A stretch of DNA of 64,000 nt from Tetraselmis striata (GCA_006384855.1 VCJN01002444.1:1-64000); one strand, 5' to 3'. Positions 31,783 through 44,194 are shown, counted from the first letter of the stretch. Made by a program: numbers and translations. The notes: generated by a model from the sequence alone, not told the origin.

Positions 31783-33047
31783 TTACATGAGCTGGACGCA
31801 ACATTCAAAAAATCCACACAGAAATCCAGAAGGAAATCCAGAAGGAAATCCAGCTACGGGCCAACAGAGGCGGGAACCGCCATGGTAGCCTCCGACCAGG
31901 CATCGCCACCAGCCAGCCGCCGCTCCACGCAGTAGGGACGCTCTTCCCAGCACACAATCCCGGGCCACTCCAATAGCGGGACTAGGCCGAATGTAATGTG
32001 AAGGCGCCGATAGGAAAGGAGCTTCGAAGTTGAGGTCTCGCAGCAAGGAGCGGAAGTGGGGGGGGTCCAACCCAGAACGGGGCGCCACGGGCGTGCAACA
32101 GACGCAGGCCACCCAACGCCAGATGCGCCGCCAGCTCGGTCGCGTCCTTTTCCGCCAAACGTAGAACGCCTTCCCCAGCACAACATCCCGGGCCACTCCA
32201 ATAGCGGCACTAGGCCGAATGTAATGTGGAGGCGCCAACAGGACAGGAAGTGAGAAAGTGCTCAACGAGTAGGGAATGCAGAGCCGACCGGGCCAGCAAC
32301 GACGTGAGCGCCGGTGTCCAGCGCGCTTTGTTCCGCCCAGCGCCAGATCCGCCGCCAGCTCGGTCGCGTCCCCTTCCGCCGAACGTAGAACTCCTTTCCC
32401 AGCACAACATCCCGCGCCACTCCAATAGCGGCACTAGGCCGAATGTAATGTGGAGGCGCCGACAGGATAGGAAGGGAGAGGGTGCTCAAAGAACAGCGAA
32501 CATGGACTTGACCGGACCAGCAACGACGTAAGACGCCGGTGTCCAGCGCACGTTGTTCCGCCCAACGCCAGATCCGCTGCCAGCTCGGTCGCGTCCCCTT
32601 CCGCCGAACGTAGAACTCCTTTCCCGGCACAACATCCCGGGCCACTCCAATAGCGGCACTAGGCCGAATGTAATGTGGAGGCGCCGGCAGGATAGGAAGG
32701 GAGAGGGTGCTCAAAGAACAGCGAACAGGGACTTGACCGGACCAGCAACGACGTAAGACGCCGGTGTCCCGCTCACACTGCTCCTCCGCGGCAGTGGCAG
32801 CACGGGCGGGGCCAAGGCTACCAAGACGCCACCCGTGCACTATCCCCGCCCCCATCCCCAGCCGGGGGTGGAGGCGGAGGAAGGGCCCGCGATTCCGAGG
32901 GCCGAGGACGGTCGTCGGGCCCGCCCACGCGGCGGTGGGTGGGTGGACCAAAAAGATAAATTCAGTAGTCAATTTCAGGTAGTAAGAAATTTCAATGTCA
33001 ATTTCAATAAGGCACGGCTGCTCTTGACACGTCACCAAATGTTGCAA
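31783..33047 (-). repeat. In-frame tandem repeats of about 225 bp (75 aa)
   Basis: Four units with the block GCACTAGGCCGAATGTAATG near 31968, 32199, 32424 and 32648. Spacing of the last three is about 225 bp, a multiple of three. The minus strand stays open through the array (32262-33047, 261 aa, continued by 31783-32265), and each unit encodes APPHYIRPSAAIGVARDVV, GKEFYVRRKGTRPSW and RIWRWAEQ. This could be a real repeat protein or a satellite that happens to be open. The unit is not a domain I know. The 5' end of the frame lies over a GAAATT-rich stretch (32955-33010) also seen near 44800 and 45460. Confidence 0.55.
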
Positions 33048-33328
33048 ATCTTATGGACCTGCCGAGGAAGTCGTCCGTGTGTCCGCCAACATCGGGATGG
33101 TCGCGCCGGTTGTTGGCCTATAAAGCGGCAATCGTCTGCGCAGCAACCGCGTCATCAGCAGCAGGGAACGATGAATATACTCGTACGGAACGGGACGGTG
33201 ACGAGACCGCTGCGATGCTCAGTGCCCCCTCCAAGCTCCACGCGGAAGGGTGCCCGCTGAGCCGGTCACCGGCTGCCGTCTGCTGCTGTACACCGCCGAT
33301 AACTCGACTCTGAGCGAGGACGCTTGCC

Positions 33329-34353
33329 ATGTCCTCGTGCGACGTCGGCGGGGCGTTCGATAACCACTTGCCCCAGGGTGCCCCTCCAGGCACTCCGGCG
33401 CATAGCACTGCCGCGGCGGGTATCGGCGACGTGGAAGAGGACAAGAAGCCAGCTGAGCCTGCGGAGAGCGCCGATGACCTGGGGATGGCCTGGTTCTCTG
33501 CGCTCAGCGACGAGCTCAAGACGTCATGCCTTATGAAGATGCCCGTGTCTCAGGTGCGCCCACTTGGGAGCCCCCCCCCCCCCCCCCGCAGCCCGTTCAC
33601 TCGGCGCCCACTTCGAGATGCCCGTGCGCAATCCGCGCCGCTTTTGCCTCTTGCTGCCACGTGCATCCGCGAACAGCATTCATGTACACCGGAATCGTCA
33701 TCGCGGACTGCTTTGAGCGTCGAGCATTCATAAGTCTCTGGGTCGAGACAACAGACAGTCACCCCGATGCCCAATAACTGCTGAATAACTTATCATGGCT
33801 CCTATATCGTCCCGTGTGTCACGACGACGTGCGTTTGACAATGTTTTAATCCCCCCCCCCCCCCCCCCTTCCCCTGCCTGATTGATTCTTGTTGATTTGT
33901 AGAATAGTCCAAGCTGCGCATGATGTGCATGCATGCGGACAGCCTCTCACTGCGCCATGGTGCCACACCTGTGGTCCATAGCCACTCTGGCTGAATGTAT
34001 ACTTCCCGGTGCCCGGTTGCCACCCTGCATGCAGGTGGCATCGTTCGCCCAAGTGTCACGGGCGTGTGAGTCCTTGGTGGCAGAGGATCAGCTGTGGCGT
34101 GGCCTGGTAGCACGCGACTTTGAACCAGCAGCTCATGCACCCTCTGCTGCCCCTATCATGGTGCGCCCCGCCACCCTCCTGCCTGCTGCTTTTGCCCACC
34201 ACTTGCTTCACGCCTCCCCTGATACCTTGTTACTGTCCGATGTCGCCAGTATCCCTGTGCGGCCAACTTCCTAGTAGCCCCCACCCTGGACGGCTCGCAT
34301 CCTAGCTGGTATTCTTAGGGGAACTACAACATGGTTGGAAAACGGGGTAGAAG

Positions 34354-34385
<32 letters not shown>

Positions 34386-37300
34386 AAAAACACACACACA
34401 CACACACTGGGACCCGCTCCCCCAACACACACCTCTCTTGCCCCTCATTCCGCACTCCTGCTCTCGCTTTGCAGGGGCAATCCTGGCGAAAGCAGTATAG
34501 GAGGAAGCATATGCTGCGCGGTCTCCATGCCGTGGAGTGGGAGCCGTTGCCAGCAGGGAGTAGCAAGAGCCGGTAACCCCCTGCCTCCCCCCCCCATTAG
34601 CACGCCCACCTCCTTGCCCAGCAGGACAGCACTGTTACACATAGCCCCCTTGCAATGATATAACGACATGCCAGTGGCCCTGAACATCATCCTGCCCATC
34701 ACCCACCTGAGTATGGACCCTGTCGTTGGCGTGCAGCCCTTGTGCCCGCGAGGGCCACTCCTTTGCACCGCACCGTGGTGGAGCAGTCCTCTTTGGCGGC
34801 TGGGGCGGCGCCATTCGCAACGACGTGTACCGCTTGGACTGCGCAGAGCTTGAGCGCAGCGTGAGACCCCCCCCCCCCCCCTCCCCGACCCGTTTTCCCT
34901 CCTCACTTGTCCTCTTAGTAGCAGATGAACAGTTTTTGTAAGATACCCACTCAATGTGGTGGGAGATCATAGAATGTATGAAGCTTCTGCTCGAAGAATG
35001 ACTGTACGAGCGCGTAGGTGGCAATTTATGAAAAACGGCGGTGCCTGGCCGTGTTTTGCCAACCTTCTAGCGTCTTTTCTATTTCTATCTATTCTGCTAT
35101 TCTTCTACTGTCTTCTCATTACCGATATCAAGTTCCATGGTAATAGACGTTTGATAAGTGATAGTAAGGACTACGTAATTACACAGGTAGTCAATTGCTG
35201 CTACTCGTACTGGTTCCCCGCAGGTGTCATCCCTATCAGGCGTCGAAAAATGGTAGAAGTCGTTGCCATCAGTATGATTAATGTAATCTTATCGCTACTG
35301 TGCATCGGTACATATTCCTGTATCACTATCTATCTCAAACAATGCACATATACTTTTCCTGAATGAATGGGCAATACAAACTCAAAACAGTGCCCTTAGT
35401 GCTTTCCGAAATTTCATCGCAATATGACTGAGACGTATCTGTCAGTTTTCTTTCAAAATCCTCCAAACTATCAACACATCACATATTTCTATTATATTCT
35501 ATTCTTATTGCCCAATTTCTACCCTACTACACTGGTTAGTTATACCCGCCACAGAAACTCCGGCCCGATGCCGGTGATTCTTGCTCTGCAGCTGCAGCCG
35601 GGTTGTGTTTGATGGTTGTCGGCATGCCTGTGCAGGGTGAGGTGATGTGGAGGTCCATCAATGCAAGGCGGGGCGGCGACGTGCCCCACGTGCGCTACGG
35701 GCACAGCCTCACTGCCTGCGGCGACCTGCTGGTGGCGTTTGGCGGCATGATCAGCGGCGGCTACCGCAACGACCTGGACGACGTGGCGGTGCTGCGCCCC
35801 CGGCCTGAGGATGACGAGCTGCAGCCACCTGGCGGCGGGGGCATGCAGTTCTTCCAGCCGGTGTGTGAGGGGCCGGCGCCATGCGCACGTGGATACCACT
35901 CCGCGTGCGCCTCGCCTGACGGCACCAAGGTCCGCCTCCCCGCTGGGCGCCCGCCGCTCAGTTATGGGGATGACATGCTTGCCAATCATATATGTTCACA
36001 CCTTCATTAGGACACCCATATAAGCTTGCATTTCACACCACCCAGGCTTCTACTTTTCTAGCTCACCCTCTTATCTCTCCCCAAGCTGGCACCCTGAACA
36101 TGGCGCGCCCATCGTTCTCGCTGTTCCATGGTACACAAGCAACCCATCTGAGAAAATTCCGGTGCTGCCCCGCTCCTGCGCAGCTCTACATCTTCGGCGG
36201 CATCTCCCACGGCCGAGGCTGCAACGAGCTCGCTGTCCTTGATGTCACCACCTGGACGTGGACGCTGCCTGCCACGCACGGGGAGCTGCCGAGCCCGCGC
36301 TTTGGTTCTGCCATGGCGGTGCGCCACACCTCCGCAACCCCATGCCGACACATTCACATGCACATGCACATGTACAGTACAGCACATATACAATACATAC
36401 AAAACATACAATACATATTGTAACATGTCCCTCACTCTGACCTCGCTGAGAATGTACCGTACAGAAGTAACGGTCCGCGGATGAGAAAATGTTTTTGACC
36501 CCTTGCGAAGAGGGAAAACTAGTAGTCGGAATAGAGCACGAATACAGCAAGCATATTCCGACTCGAAGATGCAAAACAAATTCATTTTTTGTTTGGCCCC
36601 GCGGACCGTACTTAATTGTACAGTATGCTGGTGTATACGCACGGGCGCATATAATGTGAACATGTGGCAGCTTTTGTAGATACGGCAGGAACCATCCTTG
36701 ACCACATGGGTCTACAAGATGCTGAGTATGCGTCACCCTGAGGGGGGGGGGGGTCCTTGAAGAAACCGGCAGCATGAGCAATTTGTTCATACCGTGTGCT
36801 GCTGCCCACCAGGTTTACAACAACCAGCTTTGGGTGGTTGGCGGCGGGCGGGGTGGCGACTTGCTGCGCAGTGGACCAGACGTGCACGATGTGCATTGCC
36901 TGGACCTGGCATCTCTCACGTGGAGCAAGCCCGCATTGCAAGGGGCGCCGCCCTCACCGGAATGCACAGGTGTGGTCCAGGAGGGTACTGAGCAGCATGC
37001 GCCTTCGCCCTCGCCCTCACGCCAGCCGCGGCGCCCACGCTGAGCACAGCCGCTGCTGTTTTTTGTGTATATTGGCAGGCAGAGAATGCGGATTTGTGCT
37101 CGTCGGCAGCAAACTGCTCCTGTTTGGCGGCTCCCTCGACTTTCACAACAAGCTGAGCTACATAGACCTGGAGGAGCGCAGGCATGTCACCCCCCCACGG
37201 CGCATCTCCCCTTGGGCCAAACAATCATATTTGTGACTGTCCTTCCTGTGTGACAACTCATCATGGTGACAGGCTGTATGATCTGGGACACTCTATGCAC

Positions 37301-38665
37301 ATGCCTGTTGCTGCTTGGCCATGGATGGGAAATTTGATTGGATGAAATCGCCGCGTGCGCGCAACGCCTCTGGTATGGCAGCTTGTTGAGTCCTGGCCCC
37401 GGTCGTGGGCTGCAGGTGGGGCGCGCCGCGCTTGCTCAGCCGCCCCCCAAGTGGCCGCATCACAGGCCGCATGGCGCTGGTGGGTGACAGCGTGTATATG
37501 TTCGGCGGTTGGGACCCGGTGCGCGGAGAGCTTGGGGACCTTTACCGGCTGCACCTTGTGGCATCGGACGAGGCTCTTGACAGAGCTGCAAAGGCGCAGG
37601 TCAGCCCCCCCCCCCCCCCCCCCCCACACACCACCACCACCCCACACACCTGCCACGTTTACTCAGGCTGTTCATAAAGGCACTAAGCTCACTCTGTTTT
37701 TGATGTGTTGCTCTTGGCCAGCAGAATCAGAGCCCCATGATGGCAGATGAGGAAGAGGATGAGGAACTGAGGCTGCGGAGCATGAAGCGGGAGTACCAAC
37801 GGTACACACTGACTAGAGCCCCCCTCCGCTTGAGGTTATTCCACCAGGCAGCAGTGCCGCGAGGAGGCCTCACCTCAACTTGTGAAACATACCACCCTCC
37901 CTGCCATTTTGCTGGGATGGGCTGCCGACCATTGCGCGTTCCTGTGCCGGTGAATGCTGCTTCACCCCATCGCCGCTGCTTTGCAACAGAATCGTACAGC
38001 AATTGGTGTTTGCGCTTATGACTGGCTCCCGGGAGCACGTGGATGAGCTTCAGGAGCAGTTGGAACAAACCAGTGAAGCCATACGAGTAAATACCCCACC
38101 CCCCCCGCCCCTACTTCCACCCGGCACTCAAACAGGGAGCGTCCACACAGTGTGCTTCTGCCAGCAACATGGCAGCAATATTTGCTGAGGATGTTGTCTC
38201 TTGTGCCTAGGTGCTCGTGCTGAAGTTGGGTGTGGGTGCATCAGACTCTGATGGAGAGGCGGGCTCCGCTGAGGACGGCAGCGACTGGGAGCCCACCGAC
38301 GACGACAGCGAGGACGGCGGAGAAGGTGCAGTGGGCGATGACAGCTCCAGTGAGGCTGGTGACCTCAGCGGTGGCGATGACAGTGCGAGCGCCGGTGGCG
38401 CTGATGCTGTGGATGATCCGGTGAGTCTGACAACACCATGGAAGCTTTTTCATTGTCGCCATCACACTCACACACACCCACTCGCTCTTTCAAGCATGTC
38501 TATTCACACGCAAGCACTCGCAGCCGGGATGGTTTACCAGAGCACCTTTTCCCATGCATAAAGTACAGGCATGTACTAGCATGATGGGCTGACACCCCAC
38601 CTGCCTATTGAAACCCCGGTCAACAGGATAGCGAGGACAATTCTGCGCCCGAAAACATGGGCTGA
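33329..38665 (+). CDS. F-box/kelch-repeat protein with acidic tail, 622 aa
   Basis: Thirteen exons: 33329-33553, 34035-34160, 34475-34572, 34737-34860, 35636-35929, 36184-36318, 36813-36969, 37079-37181, 37416-37599, 37725-37801, 37990-38086, 38211-38420, 38627-38665; phase is consistent throughout. An F-box runs from WFSALSDELKTSCLMKMP (exon 1) into SFAQVSRACESLVAEDQLW (exon 2). Kelch blades follow: HRGGAVLFGGWGG, LLVAFGGMISGGYRNDL, LYIFGGISHGRGCNEL, LWVVGGGRGGDLL, KLLLFGGSLDFHNKL, PSGRITGRM and VYMFGGWDPVRGELGDLY. A helical stretch (HVDELQEQLEQTSEAIR) and a Asp/Glu/Ser-rich tail end the protein. Such proteins are SCF ubiquitin-ligase substrate adaptors; the partner is unknown, and no LOV domain is present. 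Intron 8 has a GC donor. A TGTAA lies at 38998-39002. Confidence 0.9.
34350..34412 (+). repeat. (C)n(A)n(CA)n compound simple repeat
   Basis: About 21 C, then about 18 A, then CA repeats, in kelch intron 2 (34161-34474). It has no coding value, although Pro/Lys/Thr-rich frames are predicted across it. Confidence 0.9.
34960..35490 (-). repeat. AT-rich dispersed repeat R2, copy 3
   Basis: Third R2 copy, reversed, in kelch intron 4 (34861-35635). GGTGCCTGGCCGTG...CCAACCTTCTAGCG and ATGGGCAATACAAACTCAAA are the reverse complements of the ends seen at 2160-2775. Its AT-richness contrasts sharply with the flanking exons. Confidence 0.6.
36460..36624 (+). mobile_element. MITE-like element in kelch intron 6
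   Basis: Perfect 10-bp inverted repeats CGGTCCGCGG (36471-36480) and CCGCGGACCG (36599-36608), with imperfect extension outward (GTACAGAAGTAA against GTACAATTAAGTA in reverse complement), enclose about 118 bp of AT-rich sequence with no ORF. Target duplication is unclear. The superfamily cannot be assigned. Confidence 0.5.
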
Positions 38666-40270
38666 TTGACGTCGGCCTTGACAGAATGACTGCTGCACAG
38701 CTATCTAGACAGTACTCAATCACAGACAATCACTGCGCTGTGGCTGGATAAAAAAATCATCTGCCAACCATTTCCATGTGCATACTGGTAAGGTGGCTTC
38801 TTCGCTTGTCATCGGGTGCTGGGCGCCCACACGCACCTACTGGATGATGGCTGGGCGACAGGGTGAGGGCATGCTGGAGAACCAACATACCAGAAATGCA
38901 TTGGCATTCTCGCGCACCGCACATGCTCTATTCCGTCAACTGCAAACGATGCTGCGTGGTGCTGTGCCTGTGCTGCACTTTTTCTGCAGCAAAGAGGTGT
39001 AAACAAAACTACAGAGCCAGCACTGAACTACGAAAATATTGCCATCATGACAGAAGAAAGCTTTGCCGTGCTTTGCTCTCAATGATGCGTTGTCGGCTTG
39101 TTGCGTTCCACAGTTGGGAAATACTGCTTATGCGTCGAATGATGTGTCAGGCACAACAAGCGTACAAAAAGCAGAACCGGGAAGCACTATATGTACTGAT
39201 GATAATCCCTATTTATATTTCCCACCAGGCCACAAAAGAAGCCTGGTGGCGCGTTTAATTGCTTTCCTTAATTACTATTTCGTAATGGTACCTAGCTTGG
39301 CTGACGATTTATCAGCACTCTCGACTACAGCTTTTCCAACTACGGATGATAGAGCGACATCGCGACACCACGGAATCGCGATTTAGCGACACATAGACAA
39401 AGGTCAAAAGAATCGCCATTTCGCGACACATCGACGAAGGTCAACCAGCAGTCGATAGATGCCCGTCTGCTTGATGCTTTACAAACGATGCTGCTGCCGA
39501 GTCGCGGAGCCGAGCCACAGACTACTGTCGTTCGAGAGCTTCTCTCCCTCTGACGCTAGGAGTAAGGATTACAAGAAGTATTCCGGCTGCGGGTAGGATA
39601 TTACGATTTCGGTGCTGGGGCGGCTTCGGCCGATGTCCCGGCGCAAACTTTACTTTACTTTACTTTATTACGATTTCGGCGGTATATCCGGTGCCGCACG
39701 GTACCCGTACGGTTAGGTACCCGTAAATATCACACTGGGAATAAATCGTCATCCGCCATTCGCGCGCGATGCAAGGTCCGGAATCCGACGTGCCCAGCTA
39801 GCTCGTGTGCGCAGATTTAATTCCATTGAGTCGATCTTGCCCGCGCGATGAACACTTGTATTGTGGATAATGACCGTCGATCAGATCCCTCCTCGCTTTT
39901 TGTCGAACAGAAAGCCGTACCGGGACAATCCATAGCTGCCACGTTGGCGACTGCTAGCGTTATCATTGGCGGGTTTCTTATCTCGATCTATTCGATCTGG
40001 CATTGCACTTCTTCCCGGTGATGCGAAATTTCGCCCCACAAAGGGAATCGAGGTTTACAGACACGGAATATATACGGAAACATATAATATTCATATGAAG
40101 GGATACCGAGATTTAGACACTTCCAACCTCGTTCGGACACCAGGCACCTAGACTGCGACCTCCCAGGTTTAGCCAAGGAGGCCACTGGAGAGCACGCCTG
40201 ACATCACACCGTTGCGAACGTTCCCTTGTCTCCCCAGCTACCGCTTCAACCCTCCACCCTCACCATTCCA
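38666..40270. other. Intergenic stretch upstream of psbQ
   Basis: No supported gene. It holds the kelch poly(A) candidate (38998-39002), a partial duplication around GCGACAC...CGCGATTT (39355-39435), a SINE fragment (39605-39672) and an AT-rich stretch (40060-40095) with ATATATACGG that could belong to the psbQ promoter, about 200 bases before the ATG. Confidence 0.5.
39605..39672 (+). mobile_element. tRNA-derived SINE, copy 2 (3' fragment)
   Basis: GTGCTGGGGCGGCTTCGGCC, then GATGTCCCGGCGC and a TTTACTTTACTTTACTTTA tail match the 3' end of the SINE at 23235-23497. The 5' part is absent, as expected of a truncated retroposed copy. Confidence 0.7.
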
Positions 40271-41453
40271 ATGGCTGCCATGACCATGCAGATGTCTGCC
40301 CAGAGGTGCGTATGCAGAGACGTCCTGCCCGTCCGTCCGTCCTTTCCAGTGAGCTGGTGTCGGGTGTTACGGGGCGGCGAGGTTGCCAATCAAGCTAAAC
40401 TTCCCCGGTACCAGTTGCCGGGGGACGGGCGCGGTGGATGGAGTCTGGCGCCTCAACCACCGTGCAGCCTCTTACCAACAGTCTCCTTGCCCAAAGACTC
40501 GGGTTTGGAATTGCACCCCAGCAGGTCACTGTTGTTCTGTGATATTGTCTGCGACGGCTCGCGTCACCCCCTGCATTTCCTCCACGGGATGTGCACCGAT
40601 ATCAAGCCGCCGCCAGCGGGAGTCAGTGCGAGTTCTTGGCGCTCAAAGAGCGCCAGCGCCTGCGCCGTCGAGCACCATATAACCTTATTACGTCGGGTTT
40701 CGGTCGATGCCTCTGCGCTTATCCGGCCGAAGGCGGCGGGAACAGCACGGGCGCTCCCTGACGCTAGCGGGCTCCCTGACGCGGTACTGGGCTCCTCTAC
40801 AACCCGCCTCCCGGACTCGTCTGCTCACTGTTTCTGTGTTTCTTCCTTGCAGGGTTGGCTCCGTGCGCCCCAATGCCGTGCGCAGCACTCGCGCCGCTGT
40901 CCCTGTGGCCCGCCGCTCCGTGGTAGTGAGCGCCTCCGCCGAGGACTCCCGCCGCGCTGTGCTGTCCGGCCTGTTCGCCGGTGTCGCCGCGCTGTCGGTG
41001 GGCCAGGCCCAGGCCGTCACCCCCGTCGACCTGATCGACGACCGCGCCGCCATCACGAAGGGCTTCGACATCATCTACGAGGCCCGCGACCTGGACCTCT
41101 CCCAGGCCCAGCGCGACGGCCTGAACGAGGCCCGCGGCAGCCTTGAGGCCACCAAGGCCCGCATCGCTGAGGCGTCTAGCCGCATCAAGACCACCGTCGC
41201 CAGCGACATCAAGAAGGCCTACTGGACTGAGGCCAAGGAGGAGCTGCGCCGCCAGGTCGGCACCCTGCGCTTCGACCTGAACACCGTCGCCTCCACCGCT
41301 GGTGACAAGTCTGCCAAGAAGATGGCCATTGCTGGCAACCGCGAGCTGATCAAGAAGATTGAGGACCTTGACTACTCCGTCCGCTCCAAGGATCAGGAGG
41401 CCGCTCTCGCCAAGCTGGACGTGGTTGTGTCTGCCCTGGACGCCCTGGCCTAA
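40271..41453 (+). CDS. psbQ: PsbQ, oxygen-evolving enhancer protein 3 of photosystem II, 211 aa
   Basis: Exons 40271-40305 and 40853-41453; the junction CAGAG/GTGCGT...TTGCAG/GGTTGG restores SAQR-VGSVRP in frame. The first 80 or so residues form a bipartite transit peptide: an Arg/Ser/Ala-rich stromal part, then the twin-arginine signal SRRAVLSGLFAG, a hydrophobic stretch and QAQA before the mature start VTPVDLIDDRAA. The mature part (GFDIIYEARDLDLSQAQRDG, YWTEAKEELRRQVGTLRFDL, LDYSVRSKDQEA) is a four-helix PsbQ bundle of green-algal type. It binds the lumenal face of photosystem II and helps retain calcium and chloride for water oxidation. Codon use is strongly C-ending, as in highly expressed nuclear genes. 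It converges with the YbaK-like gene 308 bases downstream. Confidence 0.97.
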
Positions 41454-41734
41454 ACGCCTGCATCATAGACAACCTGTCATATAATATCCGCAGCCAGCCG
41501 CCAGATCATTGACAGGGCGGCGTCGATCGCGTCAGTCTCCGAGCCCCAGATAAATGGGGCCCGGCGCTGCCTCCCGCTACAATATCCCGGGCACCTGCTC
41601 TTGGGATGCCCGGCCTAGCCATAAACAGATGTTACAATACAAGAGAAAACCTCCCAAATGACCGCGTCCTGGCATCCACTGTTGCACCCAGAGCACTGAT
41701 GTGTCTGTGGGGTACTTGCAGCTAAGATCAACGG

Positions 41735-41739
41735 ATTAC
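41735..41739 (-). terminator. TGTAA poly(A) signal of the YbaK-like gene
   Basis: TTACA on the plus strand, that is TGTAA on the gene's strand, lies about 23 bases past the stop codon. TGTAA is the usual polyadenylation signal of core chlorophytes. Confidence 0.5.
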
Positions 41740-41761
41740 ACTGCATTGCATTGCGATCACA

Positions 41762-43427
41762 TCAGTCATATGTGCAGTCAACCACGAAGGGCTGGTACAC
41801 TGCATTAAAATCAGACCAGTTGAATCCGAGCTTGAGGTCCACTTCCCCGCCGCCCAGCCAAAAGAACTCTGGATCAAGGCTGGCAATCTTGTGCGACACA
41901 ATCATCGGAATCTTCACCGCGCACCCAACAGGCGCCACAGCATTGTGCGTAAAGCCTGTCAGCTCGGTGTTGACGTCCTCCGGCACCAGCCGCATGTTGA
42001 CTTGCTTCTTGGACAGGGTATGTCCTGACTTTGCCGCCAGGGTACGGATGAAGCTGTGCAGCTTCTCAGCGTGAAGCTTGGCGGTATACTGAAGGGCGGC
42101 GGGTGCAAGGAAGGGGGTCTAAATTCACCTCCTGTACTGGTATTCATAGCCTGATATAAATGTTAATTCTACGTGAGTGTTAATTATTGGTAGTTCAACG
42201 TGAATGTTGAGTGCAACAGCAGTCAATGTGTTGATGCCATGAAAAAGGGGGTAAGGCAATTTTGATTCGTGAGAACGCGCCTGCACAAACACCATGTAGT
42301 ACTTGGAGTAGTTTGGGTCTGAGCAGTCCTGGCGGACGTCCTCGGGGGCTTGGATTCATGCCAGATTGGGAAGGGGGGGGGGGGGGGCAGGAGGAGACAA
42401 ATGAGCAGGAGGCATGAGCAGACACACCCCTGAGGGACTGGATAGCTGGCAGATGTTACACAAACGTCATGATTCAGGGGAAGGGTGTGGGGGGGGGGGG
42501 GGGGGGAGTACCACGGGTGTTTTGCATGACGATACTCTTACAGAGGTGGTGAATGCTTGCTGCCCCGAGGATCCCCATCCGGTACTCGAGCGGCTAGCAG
42601 GAAGATTTGCATTCGCTTTTTCAATACACGCAGCAAAGAGCAGTGTACACAGGCAGTCATGCAAGGTTGGTGGACGCAGAGGGGTGGTAAGTACCTGATC
42701 GTAGTACCCTCGGGGAGCTCTGATGAATTTGAAGGAGCTAAGGCCGTCTCGCAGCATGATGCCGGTGAGGCGCGCCTGCACCGGAGACACGCCCTCGCCT
42801 GCAGGCTGTGTACTACCCACTGAGCAGGGCTGCGCCTGCGGGAACGGCGACCTCTGGGCTTAGCTCATGCCCACCGTTTCGCAGATTCAGCCAGCTCCCG
42901 GGTACATGGTTTGAGCAAGTGCCGTGGGCATCACCTTCACCGATAGGCCCTCCATGCCCAGCTGCACCTCGAGAGCCGCCAGACGCTCCAAGATTTCCAG
43001 TTGCCGATCTTTGAGCGCCTGATCCCTGCTGTCTGACAGACCGAGCTCCAGCGCCGCCAGCCGGGTGAGCAGCCGCTCCTGCTTTGCAGCGAGTTCGGCC
43101 CACCTGGCAGGAACCAAACACCAAGCCGTGCACCTGCTTAGCGATCCGGGCTTTTAGATCGCGACTAACATCATTCACAGCGTCAGGGTGCCAGGCTCTC
43201 CACCTCTCCTCGGCTGGGACAGGCACCATAGTGTGCGTTGTGCTTGTGCTAGCCGCGCTGATGATGGGCTGCTCAGAGGCGACTTCCTCTGCGCCTGCCT
43301 GCGGCACGCAAAACTGCATAATCAGGCAGGATCCTAGACATGCACATGTTTGGCTAAAATATTGCCTGGGACAGCCACTTGTGGCAATACAGCGCAGGCA
43401 CCCCACTTTGGCACGTATCTTACAAAA

Positions 43428-43459
<32 letters not shown>

Positions 43460-43600
43460 GCAAGATGCCTGGGGTTGCTGGGGTTCTTCAGACTGCGATC
43501 GAGGGAGCGCAAGGTAGCAAAAACCCGCGGTGGCAGCCGCAGCTCCGACCACTGCGCAGGGGAGCAGCAGGCTGGTGTAGCCAGCTCCGCCAATTGGCAT
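41762..43600 (-). CDS. Membrane-anchored YbaK/ProX-type aminoacyl-tRNA deacylase-like protein, 323 aa
   Basis: Seven exons: 43600-43469, 43298-43204, 43103-42935, 42793-42695, 42593-42512, 42348-42281, 42088-41762; all phases agree. Residues 1-44 hold a hydrophobic helix (LLLPCAVVGAAAATAGFCYL); then a coiled coil (WAELAAKQERLLTRLAALEL, RQLEILERLAALEVQL); then the YbaK fold: PLEYRMGILGAASIHHLCKS, YSKYYMVFVQYTAKLHAEKL, NTELTGFTHNAVAPVGC and FFWLGGGEVDLKLGFNWSDF. YbaK/ProX proteins hydrolyse mischarged tRNA; plant relatives of this longer type are uncharacterised. The anchor suggests an organelle or ER membrane location. Introns 1 and 6 have GC donors (CAG/GCATCT, CAG/GCGCGT). C runs follow the 5' splice sites of introns 1 and 5. 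Confidence 0.88.
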
Positions 43601-44190
43601 AATTCGTAAACCACACGTGTGCGCTCAGCCAGGTACCTGTACGCGTTCGAGTATGAGCAGAGGAGCAAGTACTGGTACCCCGTACGCGATGGTGAGCTAC
43701 GTCGGGTATCGCCTGGCGACAGTTAGCAGCACGACATTAAAAAAATGCTAGGAAACTCTGGTGCTGAAGGAGTTGGTGTGCCTCGTATGTCGATGATGCT
43801 CCTGTGGTCGTCACTGAGTGATAACAGCGGGGTTTGTTTTGTTTGATTGCCCGTGAGGTCTCGGCGATCAGCATCACCGACTACCGCAGCGGGGACAGCC
43901 TCAGCGGGTGCGCACTCGTGCCTTCGCAGGAACTATTCGTATTCATAGATTGCGACTATATCACGCATATGAATCGAATATAAAACGACTACAGCACGAG
44001 GACCGAGATCATCGTTCCTGCGCAGTAGTAGCAGCAGGGGTAAGCAGTGTATTACCCCTGGCCTGGTAGCAGGTCATAGCAGTGCCTGTACGCGCTGTCG
44101 TACGGGTAACGACCGGATGAAAGGCTCGTATATGTAATACGACCCACCAATGGGGGCACAACCGCACTGTATATACCACCGTATGGACCA
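43601..44190. other. Stretch without a recognised gene
   Basis: Upstream region of the YbaK-like gene. It contains several GTACCxGTA-type short palindromes and no ORF of note. Confidence 0.4.
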
Positions 44191-44194
44191 GGGT

